DNA from: Centropus unirufus
Taxonomy: Eukaryota > Chordata > Aves > Cuculiformes > Centropidae
Length of the DNA stretch: 64,000 nucleotides
NCBI GenBank assembly: GCA_013397695.1
Contig: VYZI01000083.1
Location: 558,001-622,000, forward strand
Direction of reading: 5' to 3'
The number at the start of each line of letters is the position of its first letter. Within the stretch, counting starts at the first letter, position 1. The position numbers and the translations under genes were made by a program. Below, one piece after another: positions 33,471-46,160 of this stretch. The notes under the pieces were generated by a model, which had not been told where the DNA came from, made no database searches, and saw only the letters and a list, made by a program, of their open reading frames with translations.

Positions 33471-36230
33471 GGGGACTTGAAAGAACATAACTTTTAAAAG
33501 AACAAATCCTGCCTTTAATGGGAATGACCATTTGCTGTTCCAAGCTGTGAGGCAACTGGCATGGCACTTACCTCACTAACAATTAAATTTGAAATTAAAA
33601 TAATTATAAAAGAAAGGAGGTGTGTATGCTAAACCCAATTCCTGCTACTCCAAGGACTTATTTTGATTTACTGGAAACCTTCCTGACACCAGCATCTGCT
33701 GAGGTTTTGAAGTTTGTCCTGACGAAGCTAAGACACCAGCTTTCATTTCAAATTAACGCTGTGGATTCGGCATAATTAAAAATGTGAATTATTCAATCTT
33801 GACATTGCAGACTTAATACCCCTCACTGAGGATATTTGTATAAAAATGGGTCTTTTGGTGTAAAGCATCAAAAAATGGCCAAGTTCTACATTCCCCTCAA
33901 GGCCAGTATTTATTGGCTACTCAAATGGCTTGTGAAGCACAGAATGGATCAGGGGTCATTAGAGGAAGTTCACAGTCCTCCTACTTAAAATTTTGTGAAA
34001 ATTTAAGCAATACTTTCTCAGTCCCTTCAATCGCAACAGATATTAAGATGCACCTTTGATGAAAATACACGTCGTTTACCACACAGGATGTGTCAAGCCC
34101 AGTCAAACAAAATAGTTCCTGCAGCTGCTAAAGAGTGAGTTTGAATTAAGAAAGCAATTAAAAGGATACTTATGAGAACATATTCTCTTAGTCATTCATC
34201 TTATGCTTCCTTTGCTCTCTGGTTAATTGGTTTACAATCATACGAAACATGACCCAATCTGCATTTTTCCTTCTCCTCCCTACTTTCTATCCTTCTTGAC
34301 TGCCCAGTGAGAAGGCACTGTCTCTTAGTGCCTCTAATTTCTCTCACTAGTGAAAAATTAATTTTGTGAGCTGTACTTCTCAAGAGTCTCAGTTCTTTCT
34401 GCACACAGCGGAGGGCAGAAGAGAGGAATTGTCTTGAACACATTAAAGTCCCAGCCCTCTCTAAGAAATCCTTGAATTAGTGCTGGTTTGGGAAAAGGCT
34501 GTGGGCTGATGAGAGGAAGGTAGATCTGACAGGTTCATTTTTAATTAACATTTTTTTAATTAGCTCTTACCTTCTATTTGCTTTCTTGTGTGTGGAACCA
34601 AGGCCATTGTAACTCTTGGATATCAGAAATACCTGCACCCATGCACATACTCTATTTTCTTTAACGGATCTGTTTATATTTATTAAGGTAGCTCAGAGGA
34701 CTTGCTTATCCCTGAGCCTCTGTCGTCGTACACTTCTTCAGCAACTCCTTATCCATAGGGAGAAGAGTGCTGGGCACTGAACAAAGTCACTTGGCTTTCA
34801 ACTTTGGGGAAAAGTGATAAGTTGTTAAACTTGTCAACAGGCATAAAAAGAAAGATGAACAGGAAGGGAGTTGTTAAGTGTTCATAAGCTATAGAACACT
34901 GAGAAACAGCAGCCCACAGCTATTCCACTTCAAGGTGGTAAAGCACTTTGTCTGATATGAACTACTGAAACCCTGGATGAAAAATTGAAGTGCTGTGGAC
35001 CACCTCATTCCATGAGCAGTTCCCTAGATCTTCCTGCGAGGACTTCACCATCCAGCACAGATGAAGGAGATGCTGTTCGCTTGCAGAGTGTAGGAAGGAT
35101 GCCTTATCTATTCCAATAGGAAAGTTAATGACCTCTGACAATGTATGTTTACAGCTGAACTCAAGCATTCACTGCTTCAAGGTGTTTGATGTTTTACGTT
35201 TGCACTGCTGCAACTCTCATGTGAATGCAGGTACAGACAGCAAGACATTTCTTAGATTTTCTAAAATTTATCATGTTCAGCAAAAACTTCAGACCCACTT
35301 AAAATGCACTTAGTTTAGGATGTTTTTGACAGAACCAAATGACTTGAATTAAAAATCCTGTGGAAGATGAATGAGCTCATGCAGCAGAGAAGCCAGCTCT
35401 TCTCTCAAGACTGAGTAGACTAGATTTGATATGGTTTCCCATAAGCTTAATAACTTCATGTCTAGTTAGAGCAGATAATTTAGCTAAGCTATGGACTATG
35501 TTCTGCTGATATTGCTGCAATCGGGGTTTAAACCCAGAACCTGCAAGACCTAGATCTTTCTTTGGTACATGGGTCTCAGCTACTGGGATGGAGCATGACT
35601 GCTCTTGTTCTCATGACATGTTCAGTCGTAACTAGAAATTTAGTAGGGATTTCTGTACTTGTAAATAAATGCTCTAAAAGCTATGATACACAGTAAAATA
35701 TTCCTTTCTTGTGTCCTTAAGCTGCTGCATGTTCAAGCATTTTCTGGTCAGATTCATATGTGTGACAGGATGTCTCTACCCTGAGTAACCTGAGTTGATA
35801 GCTCAGGCCCTCTCCTAAGAAGGCAGAACTTTGAGCTGGCACTCTTGGGCAAGCAGTAGGTTTATCTTGATTTTTTTTGCAATTATGGAAGTGTGTGGGA
35901 AGGCTCCTGCTATTAGTTCTCGGTGGAGGCAGGAGGAATACTGGGAAGGAAAGAGTTACAGGCATTTGGAACAATTTCTGGGCTCTGGATGCCAGATAGC
36001 TTAAGGCAACTCCTTAAACCTTTAGTAAATGCCTTGTGCTCAAGGTTGTCCTATGGGTTTCTCCAGGTATCTGAAGTTTGTTCTGGCTTGGATGATCCCC
36101 TAGGTTTTTTCTCATCTTGTGTGAGGACATACCTGTGAACCGAGCTATTTAAATCTGTACTCCAGGCCAGGGACCTGTAACTGAACTGTGGATTCTGAAA
36201 GGCCTGACTAAAAACCTGAGAAAAAAAAAA

Positions 36231-36260
36231 TCAAACAAATCAATCAAATCAAATGAAATT
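36231..36260. repeat. Degenerate (TCAAA)n-type tandem
   Basis: Imperfect pentamer-like repeats of TCAAA/TCAAT follow directly after an A-rich run. Confidence 0.6.
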
Positions 36261-39200
36261 CCAAATCAAAGTTGATCTGTACTCAGCTAGGATGGAAACT
36301 AGATGAATGAGATGGAAATAGTTCAACAAAGGGGTAAAAGTATTGATATTGTTAAAATCTCCTAAAAATGTTGCTTGAGGTATGCTGGGAATGCTGACAT
36401 TGCTGGCTTGGTTTCTGCTCTAACCTAAAGCTGTTAGTGTGTGAGTCTACCCCAGAGTGAGTAATACTGGACTTGGGATTAGGAAATACATCAGGTATGA
36501 TTGATTACATGTGTGAAAGAAAAACTGAGAACCAGTAAATATATTTTTATTAGGTCAAATGTGAAGACAGGAATGAAAATTAAAGGTGGAAATTTAAGAA
36601 CATAAATCTTGAGTGAGTCAGACCCTACCATATATGAGTCTAGTCAAACTGGGATGAAATAGTGCGGGCAGCTAACTCAAAAGGAAATGAAAGGTGCTCA
36701 GGGTGAAATATCCCAAGCAGACAGGCCAGGACAAGGCCTGATCCAATACGGCACATTCAGAATGGGGAAGTTTAGATGATAAACAGAACCTGCTTTCCCT
36801 TGGGTCCGGCTTTGAGGTAAACACATTATTACTCTTCATAAGCATCCAAAAACTCTGATGCTTATTGAACCCAATTAAACCCTTCTCTGGTTCAGCAGCC
36901 GCGAGATAGCAGAATTTACATTCCCTTGTCAAAGCACCAAAGTATTGGCAAAAGCAGCAGCAGAACTTTCAGTGAGCAGCTTCAGGGAAGGAGTGGAAAG
37001 TGAGTGACACAGATGATTAATGAGCCTATTAAAGCTGAAAGTCTGACACTGGAAAGATAAGCTGGCAGTGAAAATGACTCCTGCCGTATATGTACCAAGG
37101 GCATCAGAAAGAATACCCTCCTTATAATAGCTCCCCGCCATCATTAGTGGCAGGACATACAGATCTAGCGTGTGTTACTTCATTGCTATTTAGTCTGTTC
37201 ATGTATTTTGAGGTGAAGGGCCTTGACCAATAGTGGGAAGTCTCAGCCAAGTTGCATGAGGCTCTGTAAGATGTGATGAGAAAGGACACCCACACATCAC
37301 TCCGGGGGGAGCTGATCAGACAAAGCATGGCAGGTGACAAAGAGCAAGAAACAAACAAATAGAGCCTTGTAACTACGCACCGGCAGAGCATGAGAACGAA
37401 GAGGGAAAGGTCTTATGCAAGGGACAAAAAGCTTAAAAATCCATGCAGACTTTGGGAATCAGGCTGTAATTGTGTTAGAATTGGTGGGGTAGACTAGGAC
37501 TTGGACTTCATTTCTCTGCTCCTGTCTCCTAGTAAAACTCATTACCTCCCTTAGACGCTCAAACCATTGTTCTGTCCAGGATTCTCCTAACAGAAACACG
37601 TCCTTTTGCTCTACACCTGTAGGCACAGCGAGTCCAGTGTTCCTGGGAAGGGTCGGATGTCCCTCTCTTGGGGCACACAGATGGAAGGTGCATGCGCACC
37701 CAGCCTGGTGCCATTGGAGTCTGTCAGATTTAGCTGAAACTTGCAGACCATCTGTGCAGCGTGCACACCAACCCCCTGCACTGCCTCTCAGAAGTTTCAG
37801 ATGTGCGACATAAGCGCTGTAGAGCTGCGCTGTAGCGAGTCGCTGGAAATACATCTGGGATTTCTGGACTCATGGCAGCCAGGCCAGGTGTTCTGAAATC
37901 ATCTTCAAACTTCAACCAAAAAAAAATTTCTGGATAGAAATCCCAGATACTCTAGAAAAAAAAAGGTTTACTTTAGCTACAGATTGTGGCATTTTTGTGC
38001 CAAATTTCCTTAAAATGTTAACTTCATTTATCCGTCTCTTAAGTGCACATAGTAATAATATGACTTCTACTTGGGTTGCACCTATTTAGACCATCAGTTA
38101 TTTACAAAAGTGGATCAGGAAGTTTCACAGGGGAGTTTGTAGAAGCAGTTCAATACAAGCAATAAATATTATATTTCAGTCTTGTAGAGGCAGGTGGAAC
38201 AAAAGGATTCTCAGCCAGCAAGTTTGGCACCGAGTATTGTCAAATGAAAGCACACTCTGCTAGCACAGCATTGCTGGAGTGTGTATTTGCCAGAGTTGCT
38301 GCTTGAATGCTTGATTTGTTCCTGCTGCAGTGTTAACTTTTATTGTCACAGTTTACAAATACATCCATCCTCTTCCAGCCTGCCACTGTCATTATTTCCT
38401 TCCACCCTTGGAAGAGAAAAACATCCAATTTTTTTAGCAGAACCTCATGGGAATCAACTGTTGGCAGGGCTCTTAGGTGCTCCTGGGGATAAAACAAAAA
38501 AAGCATTAAGTCCCCCAAAAATATTTAGTAAGTCTAGCAGATGGGGACCTAAGAGAGAGGAATGACTGTATCACAAGGAGATCCTTTAGGCTGACTCTAG
38601 ACCGCATTCGAATTGAAGAAGTGTAACCTGACAGTTGAATTTGGCTTCTTTGCTCCAGTAAAGCCACAGCTCTGTCAATGGGGTAAGCACATATCACCAG
38701 GCACAGCCATGGCCCTTCGTACCCTGAAAAGGTGGTAGAATCAGATGTGGATAACAGTAGAAGTGATTTTCAGTTTCAGTGGTTTTTTTTTTAACCTTGC
38801 TTCTGAGAGACACGATAAAAGACATGTCCAACAAAGAAAACAACTTCAAAACACTATATTCTGTTTGATACGGGCTTTTTGTCCTATGCCAGTCAAACTT
38901 GTGGGAAAAACCCTGTAAGAACTCCCCACATGGATGGATTTTATCTTTACATTTCTGCCTCATAATCGCAAAAGTTGATTCTTGAAAAATTAAAGGCACT
39001 GAGTAGATGATGCTCCTATTTGATTTAGGCTCCGAGAAGCTCATATTGCACATAAATATTAATTTATTAATTTAAGGCCAGAATGAATCTTGTGATCCAA
39101 AATGACTGCTTAAATACAGAATGATAGCCATCTGCTGATTGATTGATTTATTTTTCTTGGTGGAACCATGCTAGTATTTTATAGCTTAATTTCCTATACA

Positions 39201-39662
39201 AAATGCAATGAGCAAGTAGAGTTATCTCTAACTGGTGAGGGTAAAGGCTGAGGAACTTCCTGGAAATTAATTTCTATGTTTTACTTGGGAATGATGTGTA
39301 GAGTTTCAGACCAAGATAAAATCAGAGGAATTTGATAGATGAAATTGATTCATTGATTGTCCTCGATAGATGATGATAAGACGAGAAAACTGAGCATGCA
39401 CTTGTGCAGTTGAGGCTGTGCTTATGAGGTCGCTCTGTCCTGGAAGCTGAAAGCAGAATTGATCTGATTATGTGGAACTTGCAGTCAGCAAAGGGTAAAC
39501 TGACAGCACGGTAACAAGTCTTTTTATCAGCTGATAAAAGTAAAATCTGTCTTGGCACAGGTAGGCTTTCTGTTGGTTCCTGTTCTCTTTTTCTCATTGC
39601 TCAATGCAGTGGCTACAGAATTGCAGAAGCCAATTCTGACCTGAGTCAAGACAGTGGGGAAC

Positions 39663-39678
39663 CACACACACACACACA
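39663..39678. repeat. (CA)8 microsatellite
   Basis: Eight perfect CA units. Confidence 0.95.
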
Positions 39679-40832
39679 GCACTTTGGCTCTAGAACCAGG
39701 ATAGGGAACTAGAATAAGTTCCAGCCTCTCTGCCGGTTCTAAAGAGGGATTTCTTCCCACCTGTGTCTATTCCATTGAGTCCACAGCTCTGGAAACTATT
39801 TTTTTTCTTTTTGAAGCAGTTTTCGGCCAAAACCATTCCACTTTGAGAAGTTTATAGATTAAAGACTGCTGCTTCCAAAACGCAAACAGTTTTTCAGGTG
39901 TTTTGCTGCACTGGACTTTCCTGGAGAAAAGGAAAAAAAAAAAAGCCACACAATTTTTAGCCAGGTGTCAGTACTGCGGTGTTCTTGATTAATAGTATGA
40001 TGATTATATTTACAACAGGAAAGACTTCCTAGTCCAGATCCTCAGCTAGTAGAACCTTAAATAGTTATATGGTACTAATGGAATTAGATCAGTTTATGAT
40101 GCTTAATGATTAAATTCAGCTAACAGACCATTAACTGGGTACTGCCATAAACGAGGGAGTGCCACCAGCCCACTTAATAAAATTTTGATTTCAGTCATTG
40201 TCCTGGTTCTGTCTTAGTAGCTCATTTCAGCTTTGCTCGTCTTCTACCACAACATCTGCATTAAAGGAAACACTTGTCTTCGCTATGTCCCACTGATGGA
40301 TTTTCCCTAGGGAGAGACCCTCAGCTGGTGCAATTCAACTATACTGAAAGCACAGCATCAGAAAACTGACCATCTTTGCTTAGCAAGAATAAAATTAATA
40401 GATACACTATGAAACATTTCTTGTATATTTCATGCTTCCAAATCAGGACACTGAAAATCTATGCTGCTGTAATAATAGTTTTCTGAAAATGATAAAAAAA
40501 GTATTTTAATTGTTTTAATTTAATATGTGGGACTACAGAATATTCAGCCTCACACTACCTCCATATTAAAGCCCCTCTGAATCTATATTAATTGGATCTA
40601 ATCTAGGATTATTGTCTATATAATGACAAATAAAACAAGTTATCCAGTATACAAATGTTCTAAGGCACATGATTAATAAAAATATTTTCACTTTTAGAAT
40701 CTGGTTCCTGTGCCAATGCATCGTCTCGATAATACATATATAAAAGAAATCTTGTTAGAGAAAGTAGTAGCTGTTTCACAGCAGTGCTACAATATAACAA
40801 TTCAGATTTAATGAAACATTTAAAATATGCTA

Positions 40833-40880
40833 TTACTGATATTGTTCATTTAAACACACTGTTACTGATATTGTTTCATT
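40833..40880. repeat. Imperfect 29-bp tandem duplication
   Basis: TTACTGATATTGTT-CATT at 40833-40850 recurs as TTACTGATATTGTTTCATT at 40862-40880, a 29-bp period with one inserted T. Confidence 0.65.
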
Positions 40881-42139
40881 ATACATTTTCATGTACACTG
40901 TTTTCATGCTTAAGTGACCTCTAAATTGGACTTTTGCAAATCACAGCTAATGTGTTTGCAATGAAATACTCGATATGGCTTTCTGTTGGGACAAAATGTG
41001 GCTGAGAAGGTACACTTGTCTCTGTCACACTTTACAAAGCCTTTTGGAAATCAGTAGTACATGCAGAGCCTCTTCAATTAGGGCCCCAGCTCCATTTCCG
41101 AGTAACAAACTAAGAACGGCGTCAAGAGAGGGAGAGGGGAACAGGTATTTGTTTTATGAAGAGATTCAACTTTCTGCTGATGGATAAAAGGATGAAACCA
41201 GTTAGAGAGGAGAGAGCTGTTTCCACAGCAAATATTGCAGCTATTCTTAAAACTTTAATGATGACTGTAATATGTATTATGAACAGTTCATATTTCTAGC
41301 ACTAAATGTACCCCATGGTTTGCTGCAAACATCATACTATAATACTGGGGAGAAAAATTCCATTGTTTTCCACAAAGAAAAATATCACTTGCTAGTTACT
41401 GCAATTTAAGCATTCAGTCACTGTCAACATGAAGGTACAATATAATGTTTTATTGTAATTTATTAGCCTCCCTCTTTGGAATTGTAGTGAAACTCTGACT
41501 TGAATGCACTCTGGTGAGGCACAGAAATGTCTTGGCATGCACTCTGAATTTCTGATAAATAGTATAAAACAAATAGCGTCTGCTGCCATTAAACCTGAAC
41601 AGCAAGATATCTCTTCAGCTTTTCATTCGCAGAGAACAAGTGGCGTTTCCACATTTTTGTAAAGAAAATGGAGAAGGGGATTTTGGTTGCTTTCATGCAG
41701 CTCCCTTGCCATGGTGCTGGAGATGGAAGGCAAGATGTAGCCTTGCCTTTTTAAACCGGACAGAAAGTCTTTTTCAAGTACAATGAAAAAAAAAGAGAAA
41801 AGAAGAAAGCAAAGGCACGTTGAACAAGCACTCAGGGGCAGTGGCCTCCTCTGGTTCCTTTTGCTTACTTCTCCACCACCACTATGGGAACAGCAAGCCA
41901 GCATCCCCACCACCGGCCGACTCAGTGTCACCAAGACCAATATCGAGGTCAGGAGGAACCTGGGTGTATTAAGGCCAGGAAGAGTCACACCTCTTCTCAT
42001 AGTCACAATAGCAAATTTTAATTATCGATATAGTCTGGAGCCCTGATAAACCCGAGTTCACTGGCCCATGGGAATGGTGCTGCACAGAGTCAGGAAGTGG
42101 TAATTTCTCGATCTGACTGGAAATCTACCATGAATTATC

Positions 42140-42480
42140 TTTGCTGTCACTGTAAGTTTATAAAGCATTTTACAAAGACATAGCAAGACATATTCCCTTA
42201 TTCAAAGATCTTACAATCTGATCTGAGATAAAAACAAGACAAGACAAGAAGCAACAGTTCAGGAGAGATCACTGATTATAAATAAAGGGTAGAAATAATT
42301 GTCTGAAGAGATGTTTCAGCAAAGAATTCAAAGAAAGAGAGAGGGTGCCTACATATGAGATCAGAAGGATAGTTCCAGGCACATACGGCTGAAAATCAAG
42401 ACAATGTGATTACAGGATTGGAAAGAGCAGAGGGACAAGAGGTAGGAGGAAACACGATTGCATTGAGCTACTAGAGGCAA
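42140..42480. mobile_element. Ancient amniote interspersed repeat relic
   Basis: TTTTACAAAGACATAGCAAG, then CAAAGATCTTACAATCTGAT, and ACAAGACAAGACAAGAAG match a block common in turtle, crocodile and mammal genomes (ACAAAGACATAG, CAAAGAGCTTACAATCTAA, AGACAAGACAGACAA). Further along, GATAGTTCCAGGCACATACGG fits the same family (GAGTTCCTTCCAGGCATACGG). I associate this with old MIR or CR1-L3-type elements, but the family assignment is from memory. No coding sequence remains. Confidence 0.5.
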
Positions 42481-43104
42481 AACTACACACAGCTCTGCAG
42501 TCACTCCTAAGTGTAGCTCTACTGTGTGCCAGCAAAATACCCACAGCAGCAGCTCCTAAGAGCAGGAATGAGGACAGCTTAACTCAAAAGCGTTTGCATG
42601 ATGAGCTAAGTGATAGGGGGTTCAAACAAAGAGAATAGGGCAAGAGTGGTTTGGGGTTTTTTGTTTGTTTGACTATTCTGCAGAAATAGATGTATGAAAC
42701 AGATGTACTTTCATGAAGAGCCCTGCTCAGCCCACGTGTGCATCTTCCTAGAAGTGGAAACTCTGCATAAACACTTTGCCAGTTCCACTTGCTGATCTGG
42801 AAAACAAAATACACCAAAAAGGCAAAACCCCTTTCTGTGCTGAAGCAGATCCAGCTGCCTATCAGAAGAAATTAGAGCACCCTCCAACGAATAGAAGCTG
42901 GATGTCTACCACCAAGCCAATGACAGGGATCATCAACTTCTGAGGGACCTTTGTTCTCTCCTCCAGGACAGATAAATAAACCTTTAGGTGAATACAAAGC
43001 AACACCTGCTGGTCCCAGACTGGCTTCAGAATGTGACTAAGTAGTTAACTGGTCTTTTGCCATAGGAGGTGCATGGGGTAATACACAGTGTCCTCCTGGA
43101 GATC
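42481..43104. other. Unique sequence, no gene recognised
   Basis: Nothing classifiable is seen apart from a short (GTTT)n-like run at about 42655-42672. Confidence 0.35.
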
Positions 43105-43114
43105 CTATATAAAT
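43105..43114 (+). promoter_or_regulatory. TATA-like box
   Basis: CTATATAAAT is a near-perfect TATA element. It lies about 110 bp upstream of the exon-like segment at 43222. No CpG island or initiator consensus supports a promoter, so this is a weak call. Confidence 0.15.
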
Positions 43115-43221
43115 GTAGCTGCGTCTCACCTCTATCGACCAATACACAAAGAAAGGTCAGGGCTGGTTTCTCATATGCCTGGAATGTCACAGGCTTTTTT
43201 CATTCTGGCATTTTCTGTCAG

Positions 43222-43294
43222 GTATTACTAATGGTTTTGTGAGAATTTTTAAAAACGACTTTAATATCGCCGTGCTGTGCATGAACATAGAAAG
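43222..43294 (+). other. Exon-like segment, 73 bp (unverified)
   Basis: A strong acceptor (GGCTTTTTTCATTCTGGCAT, then TTTCTGTCAG) ends at 43221 and a full-consensus donor (GAAAG/GTAAGT) starts at 43295. Exactly one frame is open (2 nt, 23 codons, 2 nt) and reads ITNGFVRIFKNDFNIAVLCM, then NIE. Three CpGs and C/G-ending codons near the 3' end (GCC GTG CTG TGC ATG AAC) look coding-like. I cannot assign the peptide to a family. Its phases do not link to the candidates at 29691 or 58391. It has the best paired splice signals in the window, but could be a pseudo-exon. Confidence 0.27.
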
Positions 43295-43296
43295 GT

Positions 43297-46081
43297 AAGT
43301 GCGGGGTAGCACTGGCGGTAGGGCTGTGTAGGCAGACGCAGGAGATTCTTCCTGCAAAGTCAGATGTCAGTAGAGGTAGTATCTGAGTCAGTCTTTGGCT
43401 GATGCAGCGCTGAAGGACTTCCAGCTACTGGAGCCAGACCTGCTGCTCTTCTCAAAATGGCTGAAGAGAAATCCTCTTCTCTGCCAACATGCAGTCATTC
43501 TTCAGGGATTGTTTCAATTTGCCCCACTCCCCACCCAAAATTAAAAGGCAAACATGAACTCTGCCTGTGACGGGTAAATTTATTCTGTCAAGAGCTACTC
43601 TTTACCTGAGGCAAGGTTCCCATTTCTATTTGTTTCACATTAAGGGTAAACATTAAATATTTTTCTTACATACTTTCTGGCCATACATAATTTACAGCCT
43701 TTGAAATCCCATTTCCCTCCTGAAGGGCAGTGTGAAGTCCTGTCTCCCAGTGGATGCCCTACAAGGTTGAAGATTTGCATTTTTAAACCACTTCCTGAAT
43801 GGTTGTAGGGTGAGGTACAATTTCTGAATTCCCATCAGCACAGAAAGCAAAGTTTATCTCAAAGTGTCAAAATAACATTTCCCTTTATTTTTGATCAGCA
43901 GAGTTCCCTTACTTTTGATCACTGCAGAATGAGAACATGGCATGCACATCGGAAGGATCCTGGGAACTATTGGCAGCGCAGCTTTTTGGATTAACAGATT
44001 TAAAAAAAAATTACCTCCTTCTCTTTTGATCAGAAATGAAGAGTTGTTGAAAGGTAACAACTGTTACACTTGCTCCTATTTGGCAAAGGAGTCGTCTTGT
44101 TTTGTGGCAAAGCAGCATGTTAAAAAACAACCAGTCAAAACTGTTACCCTGATTCAGGGGCTGACAGTGTTTTTCATTTCTCATTAATGACCTTGTCTGA
44201 AGGAAAAAAAGTGGTATATTCCTGATGATTTGTACCCAAGAGGTAAGAAACCTTTTCAGAAATTGGATGTAACTTGTGTAAAATTGCAGCCTACACAGGT
44301 ATGCCATACTCCAGCGTTAGCAAAAGAAGATTCTGGAAGGGACTCATCTTTATCAGTGCTTACAATGCATGAAGAGCAATTCCAGTAATTTCTTACCCTT
44401 TTGACGCTATGGCTGTAGAAATTTGAAATGAGAGTGGGTGTATGCATGTATGAATGAGAAGTGTGGCACAGGAAGGCTTTTAGTGAAAGCACGGGTTGGC
44501 ACAAAAGGTTCGCAAAGGCAGCGGGAAATCGTCAGCTAAAAATTCCTCCTGTGAATCATGGGGGAAAAAGTACAGGCGCAAAACCTACCACTGTGGCACA
44601 GGAGCCTTGATGTGGTTTCTGTTCCAGGGAAAGTTTTAGCTAGACTGAGTTTAGTGCTCAGCACTCTCTAGTTTCAAACCAGTTTGTTAATTTCTAGGAC
44701 ATCCTTTCTCCTCTCTTAGTGCCTTCAGGAGGAAACAAGCAAGACCAGAAGTGTTAAAAATCACACTTGTGTAGTTAGAACAGCCAGACTCTCCGTCTCA
44801 GTCCTCATACGCAGTTTAACACAAGTGAGACAGCCCTGGGAGGCTTTTCAGGAATCAGCAAAACCAAGTATGCAAGAGAAACCCAAGTCATTTATTTAGG
44901 CATTTATTTACTCAGTTCAGACTCTTGTCTCTCCTGTATATAGACTGAAATTGTAACAACTCTGAAATATTAAGAAGTGACAAATGACCACAGAGACAAA
45001 GCAATGGAAGTCCCTTCAGATAGCCTTCTCTCAGGAGGTTTGTGCAAATAACCCTATTTTTATCATGACTCTTTGGAGTGGGGACAAAGAACACAAAGAG
45101 TGCGGTCTAAGTAAGATTGAAGGGATACATGGCTATCTCCTACTTCACTGTTAAGATTGCCTGCACAGATTACTGCTTTGTGCTTAGCTAGGCTGTTACA
45201 CCAAACTTCAAAGCCAACTGGAAATCGTCTCCTCTGGAATTTTGTTGCAAATTGAGAATGTGTTGCCGGGCTGGTGCTGGGTTATGAGCTGTGCAGGGGG
45301 TCCAACCATGACAGGGCTTGGTTTTATTCTGAGTGAGGGATGACTGTGACCCAGGGCAAATTTCTGGCTGAAGCTACAAAGGGGATGGAGCTCTCCAAGC
45401 TGAGCTGTCTCTTGAGTTTTTCTCTCCTTTTCCATCCAGAACTCAAACTGAGTCAGGAGAGGATGAATCCACCCCAGGTAAAATAACGGCCCCTCCAACT
45501 GAAAACATCTATGCTTGCCTAATTTCTAGTAAGACAGAAATAGAAGGCTTGTTTCCACCAGAGCATCTCGGAAATATCAAATAATTATTTACAAAATCAG
45601 GCAAGTGGCTAGTCATATTTCAGTCCAAAAAAATGTTGATGCTGACAAAATAAAAGAAAAATCATTATATTAATTCATGACAACATGGGCTTGTTCTGTC
45701 CCATTATTTGGAAAACACAGTAACTCTCCACAGTTACAGAAGATGGACGTGGAGAATCGTGTGACAGAGAGGAACCTAGGTGATTTATCAATTGTTGTAA
45801 AATGTTTCATCCTATCTCCCTAAAAAACAGCAGATAAGTCTTTATTTAAAACTTTAAGCAGTTCCACATATTTTCTAACACTATTCCCTCATTCCATTTA
45901 GTTATTTAACATTCCAGATGTGACATGAAGCACAGCTGACATCTTTTAACATTACTCACCTGTTTTGAAAATTACGATAGCCCATAAATCCACCTAAAAT
46001 CCAGTTATCCAGACTATTTAGTGCTCCTAATCAATGAATTCATCTTGACAGCGCCCGCCCCCCCCTGGCACCTGGGAAAGT
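43297..46081. other. Unique sequence, no gene recognised
   Basis: No gene is seen. A minus-strand donor-like site (ACAG/GTGAGT) is centred near 45956, and one upstream minus-strand frame is open for about 71 bp, but the acceptor is poor. C8 occurs at 46058-46065. Confidence 0.35.
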
Positions 46082-46160
46082 GAAGATTCACAGTGAAGAA
46101 TTGTTAAGCAACTTGTCCAAGATCATATGAAATCAAACCTACTTTGCCTAGGCTGCAGTT
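46082..46160 (-). mobile_element. MIR-like SINE relic, antisense
   Basis: GTTAAGCAACTTGTCCAAGA followed by TCATATG (46103-46129) resembles the reverse-strand MIR core GTTAAGTAACTTGCCCAAGGTCACACA, with roughly four in five positions agreeing by eye. The flanks are weaker. Confidence 0.45.

Larger units (their letters stand above)
33471..42139. other. Unique sequence, no gene recognised
   Basis: No gene is seen across this stretch. Noted items: degenerate TCAAA-type tandem at 36231-36260; a CpG-richer patch at 37550-37860 with GCGCTGTAG duplicated 13 bp apart (37814, 37827); (CA)8 at 39663-39678; AT-rich DNA at 40380-40920 with a local duplication. The antisense frames at 37459-37854 and 41623-42006 (131 and 127 codons) have no domain or splice context. 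Confidence 0.4.

Noticed and set aside
36083..36125. Possible sense CR1 3' end (TTGGATGATCCCCTAGG)
   Set aside because: Only about 20 bp resemble CR1 and the terminal octamer repeats are absent.
41623..42006. 127-codon minus-strand frame
   Set aside because: No recognisable domain, composition skewed by a poly-purine tract, and no splice pairing.
45956..46030. Minus-strand segment before ACAG/GTGAGT
   Set aside because: The frame is open for about 71 bp but the only acceptor lacks a pyrimidine tract.
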